Origin: HXMU1420-13 sp024742815
GTDB taxonomy: Bacteria > Bacteroidota > Rhodothermia > Balneolales > Balneolaceae
NCBI GenBank assembly: GCA_024742815.1
Contig: JANSXX010000008.1
Span: 62,001 to 126,000 of the forward strand
DNA: 64,000 bases
Direction: 5' to 3'
Part shown: positions 24,639 to 33,614 of the stretch, piece after piece
How the letters are laid out: each line of letters opens with the position of its first letter
Numbering within the stretch: the first letter of the stretch is position 1
Notes under the pieces: generated by a model
What the model was told of the DNA's origin: nothing
The model's input: only the letters and a program-made list of their open reading frames with translations
The model's database searches: none
Made by a program: the position numbers and the translations under genes

Positions 24639-25733
24639 TTATTCAGCGGGTACAATTCGATGAATTCCACCTCGGGTGGTTCCAACGTAAATATAGCCAT
24701 CCGGACCTTGTTTGACACTTCTAACTCGGCCAATTCCAGCTAATTTTTCTGTTCTGCTAACCACACTTTCGCCATCAATTTCTACCAGTTGTAGTTGAGC
24801 GAATTTCAAAGAGCCCACAATCAAATGTCCTTTCCAATCCGGATAGATATCTGAAGTAACGAAGGTCATTCCGGAAGGAGCAATGGACGGATCCCAATAG
24901 GTTGCCGGTGGTTCCATTCCTTCGCGATAGGTTCCTTCCGCAAAAGAAGTACCACTGTAATTGATACCAAAACTAAGAATTGGCCAGCCGTAATTTGCTC
25001 CGGGCTTTATAATGTTGATTTCATCCCCACCACGTGGACCGTGTTCATGTGCCCACATGACCCCACTTTCGGGATTCATTGCCATTCCCTGCTGATTTCG
25101 GTGTCCGTACGACCAAATAGCTGCTTTGGCATCATCATTTCCAACAAAAGGATTGTCTTCCGGAATTCGACCATCATCATGTACTCGATACACCTTTCCA
25201 CCATCTTTGGTGATATCCTGCGGGAGTTCATCGCGGTTTCCACGATCACCAATCGTAAAAAATAAATATCCATCACGATCGAATTCGATTCTACTTCCGA
25301 AATGTCGACCACCGGTTTTAGTAGGCTCGCCTTTATAAATATCCTGAATATTTGTGAGTGCATTATTTACAATCTGCGCCCGAACAATGGCTGTATTTGA
25401 TCCATCATTGTTTGCGTAAGAATAGGAAAAGTAAACCCAGCCGTTTTCTTCATAATTTGGGTGCACTTCCACATCCAAAAAACCGCCCTGACCGTCGGCT
25501 TCCAAATCATCTGGTAAATTTCCAATGGTGGTTACGATTTCACCATCTCTGATCAGAAATAAAGATCCTGATCGCTCTGTTACGAGCATATCACCGTTAG
25601 GCAGCCAAGCCATCCCCCAGGGTACATCAATTCCTTCTACGTAGAGTTCTGCTTCATAATTTTGCTGAGCTTGAAGTGGTGTAATCATCAAAAAAAATGC
25701 AGCCAGTGCCAAAATGGGTTTAATTGCTTTCAT
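24639..25733 (-). CDS. PQQ-dependent aldose sugar dehydrogenase (GSDH/YliI type)
   Basis: A 364-residue periplasmic six-bladed propeller enzyme of the glucose/sorbosone dehydrogenase family. A signal peptide (KPILALAAFFLMITPLQAQ) precedes VPWGMAWLPNGDMLVTERSG, GLLD-like GGFLDVEVHPNY, HFGSRIEFDRDGYLFFTIGD, YGHRNQQGMA and EHGPRGGDEIN, the residues that hold PQQ and calcium in characterised homologues. It oxidises aldoses to lactones and feeds electrons to the respiratory chain. PQQ synthesis genes are not in the window. A clear terminator follows. Confidence 0.85.
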   Translation of the reverse strand: MKAIKPILALAAFFLMITPLQAQQNYEAELYVEGIDVPWGMAWLPNGDMLVTERSGSLFLIRDGEIVTTIGNLPDDLEADGQGGFLDVEVHPNYEENGWVYFSYSYANNDGSNTAIVRAQIVNNALTNIQDIYKGEPTKTGGRHFGSRIEFDRDGYLFFTIGDRGNRDELPQDITKDGGKVYRVHDDGRIPEDNPFVGNDDAKAAIWSYGHRNQQGMAMNPESGVMWAHEHGPRGGDEINIIKPGANYGWPILSFGINYSGTSFAEGTYREGMEPPATYWDPSIAPSGMTFVTSDIYPDWKGHLIVGSLKFAQLQLVEIDGESVVSRTEKLAGIGRVRSVKQGPDGYIYVGTTRGGIHRIVPAE

Positions 25734-25747
25734 AGTGGTGGATTTAG

Positions 25748-26611
25748 TTAGTTAAAAATGATGGTTCGGTTATCCGTTACTAAGGTTTTGTGCTGTATGT
25801 GTTTCCAAACCGCTCTCGACAGCACCAGCGTTTCAAGGTCACGCCCTTTTCTTACTAATCGCTCGATATCATCGCGATGAGTTACCCTAACAATATCCTG
25901 TTCTATGATCGGCCCCTCATCCAGATCTTCGGTAACATAATGGCTGGTAGCACCAATAATTTTAACGCCTCGCTCGTAGGCTGAGTGATAAGGGCGGGCA
26001 CCCGGAAAAGCCGGCAAAAAAGAGTGATGAATATTAATAATGCGATTTCGCCACGCATCAATAAAATCACCCGAAAGAATTTGCATGTAACGAGCTAGAA
26101 CCACCAAATCGATCGAATGATCATTCAAAAGTTCTTGCTGTTTAGCTTCTTGTTCTTGTTTGTTTTCTTTGGTGATAGGAAGGTGATGAAAATCGATATT
26201 GAACTTTGCGGCCACATGTTCGGCATCGGTATGATTGCTGATAATAAGCGGAATTTCAACTTCCCATTCATTGGTTTGCCAGCGCCCTAGAATATCATAC
26301 AAACAATGCAACTGCTTGGAAACAAAAAGCGCTAGTCGCATTGGTTTTCCGGTGGTAAACAGATTCCAGTTCATTGAGAATCGATCCGCTAATTGCTCCG
26401 AAAATTGTTTTTTGATTGCCGGTGTATCTAAATCAAAGTGGGCGGTATCCCAAGAAATACGCATGTAGAATTTATTGCGCAAAGTATCGGTGTGCTGATC
26501 CAAATCAATGATATTACCACCATGTTGATGCACAAAATCAGTAACCGCTGCGATAATTCCTGGTTGGTCTTCGCAGTGGATGAGTAAAATGGCTTGCTGA
26601 TTTTGCTGCAT
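25748..26611 (-). CDS. purU: Formyltetrahydrofolate deformylase
   Basis: PurU hydrolyses 10-formyl-THF to formate and THF, supplying formate and balancing one-carbon pools. The 287-residue protein has an N-terminal ACT domain (AILLIHCEDQPGIIAAVTDF, 1-80) and a formyltransferase-fold domain with NIHHSFLPAFPGARPYHSAYERG and GATSHYVTEDLDEGPIIEQD, giving catalytic Asn, His and Asp. The ATG at 26611 is chosen because the longer frame (26653) would overlap the upstream thioredoxin-like gene. The gap to that gene is 10 bp, so the pair is probably one transcript. Confidence 0.93.
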   Translation of the reverse strand: MQQNQQAILLIHCEDQPGIIAAVTDFVHQHGGNIIDLDQHTDTLRNKFYMRISWDTAHFDLDTPAIKKQFSEQLADRFSMNWNLFTTGKPMRLALFVSKQLHCLYDILGRWQTNEWEVEIPLIISNHTDAEHVAAKFNIDFHHLPITKENKQEQEAKQQELLNDHSIDLVVLARYMQILSGDFIDAWRNRIINIHHSFLPAFPGARPYHSAYERGVKIIGATSHYVTEDLDEGPIIEQDIVRVTHRDDIERLVRKGRDLETLVLSRAVWKHIQHKTLVTDNRTIIFN

Positions 26612-26621
26612 AATATTCAGT

Positions 26622-27077
26622 TTAATACAGGAATCGGCGTAATTCGTCGACATTCATAAATCCGGTTTTTGATCGGATCAGATTGCCTTCAGCATCGATT
26701 ATCAAAGTTCCCGGAAAAACATACACTCCATAGCTTTGCGCCCACTCGCGCGACATCACTTCCTCGCCATTAAATGTGATCATTTCTGCAGAATTTCCAT
26801 CTACTTTTGCCGGAATGTAACCGGCATCTAAAACCGCTCTTACGGTCGAATCGGGATAGACTTCCCGTTCCATCGCACGGCAATACTTACATCCCACTTC
26901 GTATACGTCTACCAGAATTAGTTTATCTGTCTCTCTGGCTTCTTGCTGGGCAGCCTCAATGGTTTTCCAGTCGGGGGCATTTTCTACAACAACCGGTGCT
27001 GTGTTCTTTAATGCGTTATATAAAAAAACGCCGACAAATCCGGCAAGCACAATAACAATAATCGTTTTTTTACTCAT
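26622..27077 (-). CDS. Membrane-anchored thioredoxin-like protein
   Basis: A 151-residue exported thioredoxin-fold protein. It has an N-terminal anchor (SKKTIIVIVLAGFVGVFLY), then KLILVDVYEVGCKYCRAMEREVY with a CKYC redox motif (about 63-66), and YGVYVFPGTLIID with the cis-Pro loop. This pattern (WCxxC-type site with EREVY) is that of the thioredoxin_7/DsbD-gamma-like group that reduces periplasmic proteins. It precedes purU by 10 bp, with no evident functional link. Confidence 0.78.
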   Translation of the reverse strand: MSKKTIIVIVLAGFVGVFLYNALKNTAPVVVENAPDWKTIEAAQQEARETDKLILVDVYEVGCKYCRAMEREVYPDSTVRAVLDAGYIPAKVDGNSAEMITFNGEEVMSREWAQSYGVYVFPGTLIIDAEGNLIRSKTGFMNVDELRRFLY

Positions 27078-27142
27078 GGAGATTTGAACTCTTTCACGTT
27101 GTTTGATGGTTTAAAATACTATCTTTCGCACTTCATCACGTA

Positions 27143-27358
27143 ATGCTTTTACAAAATATGTCAGACCCTGTAGATTCGTACAAACTTGGAAATGTTCAGG
27201 TAACCGTAATTAAAGCCGATCGGCCGAATAAATTACTCGTTCAATGTTTTGATGGGGAGTTCAAATCGGAGTTTATGGTTAGCGAGTATGAGTTTAAAAA
27301 CTACCGCCGCTTGATGAACCAACGAATTACCGAAGCCTACAAAAACCCCGAAGGATAA
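27143..27358 (+). CDS. Small conserved-looking hypothetical protein
   Basis: 71 residues from ATG 27143, or 66 from ATG 27158 (MSDPVDSYKLGNVQVTVIK). The composition is balanced and the pattern is beta-beta-helix (VQVTVIKADRPNKLLVQCF, then YEFKNYRRLMNQRITEAY), so it is probably real. No family recognised. TTG-18 bp-TATCTTTC just upstream resembles the local promoter style. Confidence 0.5.
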   Translation: MLLQNMSDPVDSYKLGNVQVTVIKADRPNKLLVQCFDGEFKSEFMVSEYEFKNYRRLMNQRITEAYKNPEG

Positions 27359-27404
27359 TCATAGAAAAAACCTTCCTGATTGTCCCTTCCTCCTTTTTCC
27401 TTCT

Positions 27405-27962
27405 CTAAACCACAAGAGCAAACACGCCAATAAAACTGAAAACCGAGAGGATGAGTCCTACCATAAAAATATTGTAGGAAATGCGTAGTAAGCGATACTT
27501 TTTTGCAAGCACTACACCTAGTCCATGAATATCACGCGCCATGTTATCATACAATCGGGTTGAATCTTGCATGAGCTCTTCCATGCCTTCCACATAATCA
27601 GCGCGCTCCATCGTATGAAAATTCCCGAAAAACAGAATATTGGCACGATTTGCCCGCACATCATCTAATGTTACGGGCTCTTTACTTACTCTGGGTCGGG
27701 CCGAAAGCACGGCGTAAATCATCGAACCAAGGCAAGTAAGTAACAAAGCTGCAGTAGGAATCAGCAGCCAAGGATTAGAATCAATTTTTGGTGAGATGGA
27801 GGCAATAATGATCGAAATGATAATCCCGTTAATGGAAATCATAATATTCGATTTATTGTCGGCGATGGCACTTAGTTCGATGTGGGTGCGATAGGAAGTC
27901 CGAAACATATCGGAAACTCCACGCTTCACAGAACCAAGTTTTTTCTTGTCTTCGGAACTCAT
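27405..27962 (-). CDS. Pycsar-effector-like membrane protein (DUF5706/PycTM), stand-alone
   Basis: A 185-residue protein with the DUF5706 (PycTM) pattern: helical start, ADNKSNIMISINGIIISIIIA, a hydrophobic helix pair (about 47-65 and 70-90), a soluble region with ILFFGNFH and a central LYDNMARDIHGLGVVLAKKYRLLR block, and a final hydrophobic helix (about 164-183). In Pycsar phage defence, proteins of this type form membrane-damaging effectors triggered by cyclic pyrimidine nucleotides. Many relatives carry an HD domain; here the domain stands alone and no cyclase lies nearby. ATG 27962 is used; the longer frame starts with TTG. Confidence 0.72.
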   Translation of the reverse strand: MSSEDKKKLGSVKRGVSDMFRTSYRTHIELSAIADNKSNIMISINGIIISIIIASISPKIDSNPWLLIPTAALLLTCLGSMIYAVLSARPRVSKEPVTLDDVRANRANILFFGNFHTMERADYVEGMEELMQDSTRLYDNMARDIHGLGVVLAKKYRLLRISYNIFMVGLILSVFSFIGVFALVV

Positions 27963-28026
27963 GAGTATAAATTTTAAACTCAAAGAATATAGATAAAAGG
28001 GATTGAAATTTTGGTAATTTAAAATT

Positions 28027-28042
28027 AGTTGCTATAACAACT
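28027..28042. promoter_or_regulatory. Palindromic operator upstream of hmgA (shared with hppD)
   Basis: AGTTGCTATAACAACT, an inverted repeat AGTTG-N6-CAACT, ends 68 bp before the hmgA start. The core 14-mer GTTGCTATAACAAC is the exact reverse complement of the 14-mer in front of hppD (35294-35307). Likely the binding site of a tyrosine/homogentisate-pathway regulator not present in the window. Confidence 0.7.
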
Positions 28043-28110
28043 TTTTTCTGCCTTAATGCTTCGAATTCGATATAATTCAGCTTTGGCTAACCAACCTAAA
28101 GAGAAGTCTT

Positions 28111-29271
28111 ATGCCTATTTATCATCGACTTGGAAAAATCCCGCCCAAGCGGCATACTCAATTCCGCCAGCCGGATGGAAGTTTATACAACGAGCAGTTA
28201 TTTGGCACCATCGGTTTTGATGGAATGTCGACGCTTTCTTATCACATCCATCGCCCAACTATGGTGGCAGAAGTGGGCAAAGCCATCGATGTTTCCCCAA
28301 AAGTTGCGGTGGGTAATAATATGAAATCGATGATGCTGAAAGGGATGGATGTAGCGCCCAAAGACGATTACCTCGAAGCGCGCGAACCGATTTTAACAAA
28401 CAGCGATGTAACCTTACATCTGGCGGCTCCAAAAAAATCACTCACCGAATATTTCTACAAAAACACCGATGCCGACGAGTTGATTTACATCCACAAAGGA
28501 AGTGGAACGCTCAGAACATTTATCGGAAACATCGAATTTGTACCCGGTGATTATTTATTAATTCCTCGCGGTGTGATTTATCAGATTTCATTTTATGATG
28601 AGAACAATCGTCATTTCATCACAGAATCGAATGTGCCTATTTATTCGCCAAAGCGATATCGCAACTGGTTTGGGCAGTATTTGGAGCATTCTCCATATTG
28701 CGAACGTGATTTGAAATTACCTACTGAGCTCGAGACTTTCGACGAAAAAGGAGAGTTTCTCATCAAAATAAAAAAGCAGGGAATGATTCATCAGCTAACG
28801 TACGCCTCGCATCCTTTTGATGTGATTGGATGGGACGGCTACAACTTCCCTTATGGTTTTTCAATTTATAATTTCGAGCCAATTACCGGCCGGGTTCATC
28901 AACCACCACCGGTACACCAAACCTTTGAAACGTCGGCTTTTGTAGTGTGCTCGTTCGTACCTCGTTTGTATGATTATCACCCAAAAGCAATTCCGGCGCC
29001 TTACAACCACTCTAATATCGATTCGGATGAAGTGATTTATTACGCCGAAGGTGATTTCATGAGCCGAAACCATGTAGAAGAAGGCTATATCTCTTTACAT
29101 CCGGCTGGAATTCCACACGGTCCACATCCCGGCGCGTATGAAGCCAGCATCGGCAAAAAAGGCACGGACGAATACGCCGTTATGGTGGATACATTTAAAC
29201 CATTGCAAGTCACCGAAAACGCCCTAAAGATTGATGATGGCGTGTACTACCAATCGTGGTTAGGCAAATAA
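28111..29271 (+). CDS. hmgA: Homogentisate 1,2-dioxygenase
   Basis: HmgA uses Fe(II) and O2 to open homogentisate to maleylacetoacetate. The 386-residue cupin protein is shorter than the 430-445 of human or Pseudomonas enzymes but keeps the metal site in the C-terminal third: APYNHSNIDSDEV (His and Glu) and LHPAGIPHGPHPG (His), plus FVPRLYDYHPKAIPAPYNHS, matching the family. N-terminal signature QPDGSLYNEQLFGTIGFDG. A shared palindrome lies upstream. No maleylacetoacetate isomerase is seen in the window. Confidence 0.9.
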   Translation: MPIYHRLGKIPPKRHTQFRQPDGSLYNEQLFGTIGFDGMSTLSYHIHRPTMVAEVGKAIDVSPKVAVGNNMKSMMLKGMDVAPKDDYLEAREPILTNSDVTLHLAAPKKSLTEYFYKNTDADELIYIHKGSGTLRTFIGNIEFVPGDYLLIPRGVIYQISFYDENNRHFITESNVPIYSPKRYRNWFGQYLEHSPYCERDLKLPTELETFDEKGEFLIKIKKQGMIHQLTYASHPFDVIGWDGYNFPYGFSIYNFEPITGRVHQPPPVHQTFETSAFVVCSFVPRLYDYHPKAIPAPYNHSNIDSDEVIYYAEGDFMSRNHVEEGYISLHPAGIPHGPHPGAYEASIGKKGTDEYAVMVDTFKPLQVTENALKIDDGVYYQSWLGK

Positions 29272-29381
29272 ATCGCATCTTTTAAGACCTACATGTATGA
29301 GTGCATTTCGATATACCCATACACTTCACGTTGATTAAAAGCTTTTTTACGAACTCTCAATTTTAAAATAAATCATTTTAA

Positions 29382-30611
29382 ATGAACACCTGGCTAAACA
29401 TTTCTCCTGATTCTGATTTTTCAATTCATAATCTGCCCTTCGGTATTTTTTCTGTGGATGGCGGACTAAAACGCGTGGGCGTTGCCGTTGGCGATTTCGT
29501 GATCGATTTGAAAATCGCTCATTCATTGGAAGTTTTCTCCAATATGGATATTGATCAGGAAGTATTTGCTAGGGAATATCTTAATGATTTTATCGCTTTA
29601 GGAAAGCATGTTACTAACCAAGTTCGCATCAAGCTGCAGCAGCATTTAAGTGACAATTCATCTCCCCTAAAAAATTCCGATGCAATCATCCCAATGAATG
29701 AAGTACAAATGCATCTACCGGTAAAAGTGGGCGATTACACCGATTTTTATTCCAGCATTGAACATGCCACCAATGTGGGTAAAATGTTTCGTGATCCGGA
29801 GAACGCGCTTCTTCCGAATTGGAAGCATCTACCGGTTGGTTATCACGGTCGGGCTTCATCAATTGTAGTCTCGGGTGTGGATATTCATCGCCCAAAAGGA
29901 CAAACAAAACCACCAGAAGGCGATCCCGTTTATGGACCTTCCCAGCGAATGGATTTTGAGCTGGAAATGGCGTTCATCGTAGGTAAATCGACAGAATTAG
30001 GTGATCAGATATCGACGGAAAACGCGATGGATCATATTTTTGGGATGGTGTTGTTTAACGATTGGTCAGCACGGGATATACAAAAGTGGGAATATGTACC
30101 ACTTGGACCATTTTTAGGAAAGAGCTTTGCTTCATCCATTTCTCCGTGGGTGGTTACGATGGAAGCGCTAGAGCCATTTAAAGTGGCAGGACCAGAGCAA
30201 GATCCTCCTGTATTGGATTACTTGAAAACGAATAGTGAGCTCAATTACGATTTAAATTTGAGTGTAGAAATTGAGCCGGAAGGAAGCGAACCTACGGTAG
30301 TTTCGAACTCGAATTTTAAATACATGTACTGGAATATGGCGCAGCAATTGGCGCATCATACCGTGAATGGTTGTAATGTGAATATCGGAGATATGATGGC
30401 GTCCGGAACTATTTCAGGGAAATCCCCTGATTCGTATGGTTCGATGCTTGAACTTTCATGGGCAGGAAAAAATCCTGTAAAACTTAACGATGGAAGCGAG
30501 CGAAAATTCCTGAACGATGGCGATACCGTTACTATGAAAGGCCATTGCGAAAAGGATGGAAAACGTGTGGGCTTTGGCGAAGTTCGATCAAAACTATTAC
30601 CGGCAAAATGA
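29382..30611 (+). CDS. fah: Fumarylacetoacetase
   Basis: Fah cleaves fumarylacetoacetate to fumarate and acetoacetate, the last step of tyrosine breakdown. The 409-residue protein shows the N-terminal SH3-like domain (FGIFSVDGGLKRVGVAVGD) and catalytic FAH domain: VGDYTDFYSSIEHATNVGKMFR (metal Asp and catalytic His), LPVGYHGRASSIVVSG, QRMDFELEMAFIVGK (metal Glu), FNDWSARDIQKWEYVPLGPFLGK, and GTISGKSPDSYGSMLELSW. ATGA overlap with the following flavin reductase gene shows coupling. Confidence 0.95.
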   Translation: MNTWLNISPDSDFSIHNLPFGIFSVDGGLKRVGVAVGDFVIDLKIAHSLEVFSNMDIDQEVFAREYLNDFIALGKHVTNQVRIKLQQHLSDNSSPLKNSDAIIPMNEVQMHLPVKVGDYTDFYSSIEHATNVGKMFRDPENALLPNWKHLPVGYHGRASSIVVSGVDIHRPKGQTKPPEGDPVYGPSQRMDFELEMAFIVGKSTELGDQISTENAMDHIFGMVLFNDWSARDIQKWEYVPLGPFLGKSFASSISPWVVTMEALEPFKVAGPEQDPPVLDYLKTNSELNYDLNLSVEIEPEGSEPTVVSNSNFKYMYWNMAQQLAHHTVNGCNVNIGDMMASGTISGKSPDSYGSMLELSWAGKNPVKLNDGSERKFLNDGDTVTMKGHCEKDGKRVGFGEVRSKLLPAK

Positions 30612-31507
30612 GCGAAATAAAATCTTTCGATCCATACGATATAAATATACCTGAGCGGCAGGGAATTTTAACAGCAGCGGTTGGTCCAAGACCAATTTGT
30701 TTTGCCAGTACCATCGACAAAGATGGAAATGTGAACCTTAGTCCGTTCAGCTTTTTCAACGTATTTTCGAACAATCCACCCATCTTGGTGTTTTCACCCT
30801 CTCGGCGCGGTCGCGACAACACCACAAAGCACACCTACGAAAATGTTAAAGAAGTGCCGGAAGTATGCATCAACATTGTGAATTATCCGATGGTGGAGCA
30901 GATGTCGTTGGCGAGTACTGAATACGAAAAAGGCGTAAACGAATTTGTTAAAGCCGGTTTTACCGAGCTTCCATCTGATAAGATTAAACCGCCGCGAGTA
31001 AAAGAAAGTCCGGTATCCTTTGAATGCACGGTTGATCAGGTGATCGAATTAGGTACTGAAGGTGGGGCCGGAAATCTGGTTCTTGCCCGCATTCAGCGCA
31101 TTCATTTGAACACAGACTTTTTGGATGAAAATGGAAAACTCGACAATACAAAACTTGATTTAGTAGGACGCTTGGGAGCGAATTGGTACTCCCGTGCAAA
31201 CGTTGATGCTTTATTCGAAATTCCAAAACCGTTACAAAACAAAGGAATTGGGGTTGATCATCTTCCTAAACACGTTCGGGAAAGCGCAGTACTTACTGCA
31301 AATAATCTCGGTCGATTGGGGAATATTGAACAACTCCCATCAGAAAAAGAAATTGAGGAAGCGAAGCAGTTTCAAACAGTTGCTGCAGCATATACTCAGT
31401 TTGATGGAGAAGAATTAAGGGATGAAATCCATCGTTTGGCAAAAATCGAAATTGATGCCGGAAATACTGAAAAAGGGTTAACGATTTTGTGCACCTATCA
31501 TGGCTGA
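30608..31507 (+). CDS. Flavin reductase family protein (split-barrel FMN-binding)
   Basis: A 299-residue protein with the FMN-binding split-barrel: GILTAAVGPRPICFASTIDKDG, NLSPFSFFNVFSNNPPILVF, KHTYENVKEVPEVCINIVN, and GNLVLARIQRIHL. The C-terminal 90 residues (helical, ELRDEIHRLAKIE) are additional. The start is ATG 30608, overlapping the fah stop (ATGA); the longer frame starting inside fah is rejected. Its stop overlaps the acetoacetyl-CoA synthetase start by eight bases. The tight coupling suggests a role in aromatic degradation, perhaps supplying reduced flavin, but its substrate is unknown. Confidence 0.85.
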   Translation: MSEIKSFDPYDINIPERQGILTAAVGPRPICFASTIDKDGNVNLSPFSFFNVFSNNPPILVFSPSRRGRDNTTKHTYENVKEVPEVCINIVNYPMVEQMSLASTEYEKGVNEFVKAGFTELPSDKIKPPRVKESPVSFECTVDQVIELGTEGGAGNLVLARIQRIHLNTDFLDENGKLDNTKLDLVGRLGANWYSRANVDALFEIPKPLQNKGIGVDHLPKHVRESAVLTANNLGRLGNIEQLPSEKEIEEAKQFQTVAAAYTQFDGEELRDEIHRLAKIEIDAGNTEKGLTILCTYHG

Positions 31508-33455
31508 TCGAACGGATATGTTATGGACTCCTTCCAATGATTTTATACAAAACAGCGGGCTAAAAAAATACGAGCGCTGGCTCGAAGAAGAATTCAATCT
31601 TCGTTTTAAGAACTACGAGGATTTCTGGCGTTGGTCGAACGAGCATTATGAAGATTTCTGGGAATCACTGAGTAGCTACTTTGATGTTAAATTTCATTCG
31701 AATTACGAGCGTGTAATTGATACCGAAGAAATGCCGGGAGCTCGTTGGTTTACCGGAGCCACACTTAATTATGCCGAGCATATTTTCAGGATGAAGTCTG
31801 AGGATCGCCCGGCACTCATTTTTGCTAATGAAGCCGGTGATCGCAAAAAAATCAGCTGGAAAGAACTTGAGCAACAGGTGGCATCCGTTCAGGCTTTTCT
31901 AGTTTCGAGAGGCATCACCAAAGGTGACCGAGTGGCAGGTTATTTACCCAATACTCCTGAAACTATAGCGTGTTTCTTAGCAGTAAACTCGCTGGGAGCG
32001 GTTTGGAGTTGTTGCTCGCCTGATTTCGGAATCAACACTGTTATTGATCGATTTGAACAAATCGAGCCGAAAGTCTTTTTTACATGTGATGGATATCAAT
32101 ATGGCGGAAAACGCATAGATCGAACTACCGAAGCAAAGCAAATAGCCGATGCAATTCCTTCCATCGAAACGGTGGTTTTGATTCCAACACTCAATGCAGA
32201 AGCAACGCTTGATGAATCGATACATTGGGGTTCTGTTACTTCAACTCCTTCAACAGTGCTCATTTTCGAGGCAGTCGATTTCAATCATCCAATTTGGGTG
32301 TTGTATTCCTCCGGAACAACAGGAAAGCCCAAAGCTATCACTCATTCACACGGCGGTGTATTACTCGAGCATCTCAAGTACATGCACTTCCACAACGATG
32401 TAAAACCGGGCGAGCATTTTTTCTGGTTTACCACAACAGGTTGGATGATGTGGAATTTTCTACAAGCTTCGATGTTGGCCGGAGCAGTTCCTGTTTTATT
32501 TGATGGAAGTCCGGGCACTCCGGATTTAAATTTGCTTTGGAAACTTACCGCAGAACATCCTATACATCATTTTGGAACAAGTGCTCCATATTTAATCGCG
32601 TGCATGAAAAAGGGATTGACTCCCGGTACAGATTTCGACCTCTCTGCATTGCGTTCGATTGGCTCAACTGGAGCTCCGCTTCCTCCCGAAGCTTTTGATT
32701 GGGTATACAATCACGTTAAAAAAGACCTTTGGTTGTGTAGCATGAGTGGCGGCACCGATGTGTGCACGGCATTTGTAGGTGGAATTCCGTCAAAACCGGT
32801 TCGAAAAGGGAAAATCCAAGGACGAGCTCTCGGATGCGATCTAAAAAGTATGGATGAAGACGGAAATGAAGTGGTGAGTTCATTGGGCGAGATGGTGATT
32901 TCAAACCCCATGCCTTCCATGCCGATTTACTTTTGGGGTGATGAAGAAAATGCCCGATACAAAAGCTCCTACTTCGAAAAGTTTGAAGGAAAATGGTGTC
33001 ATGGGGATTGGATTCAAATTGAAGAAGACGGGCAGTTGCAGATATTTGGTCGCTCGGATGCAACGTTGAACCGAAAAGGAATTCGCATTGGTACTGCCGA
33101 GATTTATTCGGTGTTGGATCGTATTTCAGGAGTGCAAGATTCGTTGATTGTAAATCTTGAGAAGAAAGATGGCTCCGATATCATGCCGTTGTTTGTGGTG
33201 ATCGGTTCCGATCAAAATGAAATGCAGCTTTTTGAAACTATCAAGCAGCAGCTGAAAGAAGAATGCTCGCCGCGACATGTACCCGATCTGATTTTGGCAG
33301 TGGATGAAATCCCCTATACGCTCAGCGGTAAAAAAATGGAAGTACCGGTTAAAAAAGCCCTGATGGGCTTAGATGTAAGCAAACACATGAACCGCGATGC
33401 CAGTCGCAATCCAAAGGCGATGGATGTGTTTGTGGAGTTGGCGGGGAAGATTTAA
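31500..33455 (+). CDS. Acetoacetyl-CoA synthetase (acetoacetate-CoA ligase)
   Basis: A 651-residue adenylate-forming ligase that activates acetoacetate to acetoacetyl-CoA. Family features: N-terminal ACAS-like WRWSNEHYEDFWESLSSYFD, GARWFTGATLNYAEHIF, P-loop WVLYSSGTTGKPKAITHSHGG, HFFWFTTTGWMMWNF, GTDVCTAFVGG, WCHGDWIQIEEDGQ, GRSDATLNRKGIRIGTAEIY and the C-terminal Lys in PYTLSGKKMEVPVKK. The GTDVC and GxRIGTAEIY patterns favour acetoacetate over acetate. It completes the operon after fah by feeding the released acetoacetate into beta-oxidation intermediates. Confidence 0.9.
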   Translation: MADRTDMLWTPSNDFIQNSGLKKYERWLEEEFNLRFKNYEDFWRWSNEHYEDFWESLSSYFDVKFHSNYERVIDTEEMPGARWFTGATLNYAEHIFRMKSEDRPALIFANEAGDRKKISWKELEQQVASVQAFLVSRGITKGDRVAGYLPNTPETIACFLAVNSLGAVWSCCSPDFGINTVIDRFEQIEPKVFFTCDGYQYGGKRIDRTTEAKQIADAIPSIETVVLIPTLNAEATLDESIHWGSVTSTPSTVLIFEAVDFNHPIWVLYSSGTTGKPKAITHSHGGVLLEHLKYMHFHNDVKPGEHFFWFTTTGWMMWNFLQASMLAGAVPVLFDGSPGTPDLNLLWKLTAEHPIHHFGTSAPYLIACMKKGLTPGTDFDLSALRSIGSTGAPLPPEAFDWVYNHVKKDLWLCSMSGGTDVCTAFVGGIPSKPVRKGKIQGRALGCDLKSMDEDGNEVVSSLGEMVISNPMPSMPIYFWGDEENARYKSSYFEKFEGKWCHGDWIQIEEDGQLQIFGRSDATLNRKGIRIGTAEIYSVLDRISGVQDSLIVNLEKKDGSDIMPLFVVIGSDQNEMQLFETIKQQLKEECSPRHVPDLILAVDEIPYTLSGKKMEVPVKKALMGLDVSKHMNRDASRNPKAMDVFVELAGKI

Positions 33456-33614
33456 TTATAGCGTTACCGAATGGATAATTCATTAATTACCCCAATAATT
33501 AATAGTTATGAACTAATGCTCAATTTACTTTTAATTTTTAACTAATTATTCTAGATGCTATAAATGGAAATTTTTGAACACTTTTATATAGCAAAATTGA
33601 TAATACATTATTTA

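Noticed and set aside
27405..29271. A complete Pycsar defence system.
   Set aside because: No cyclase gene flanks the DUF5706 protein; the next gene is hmgA.
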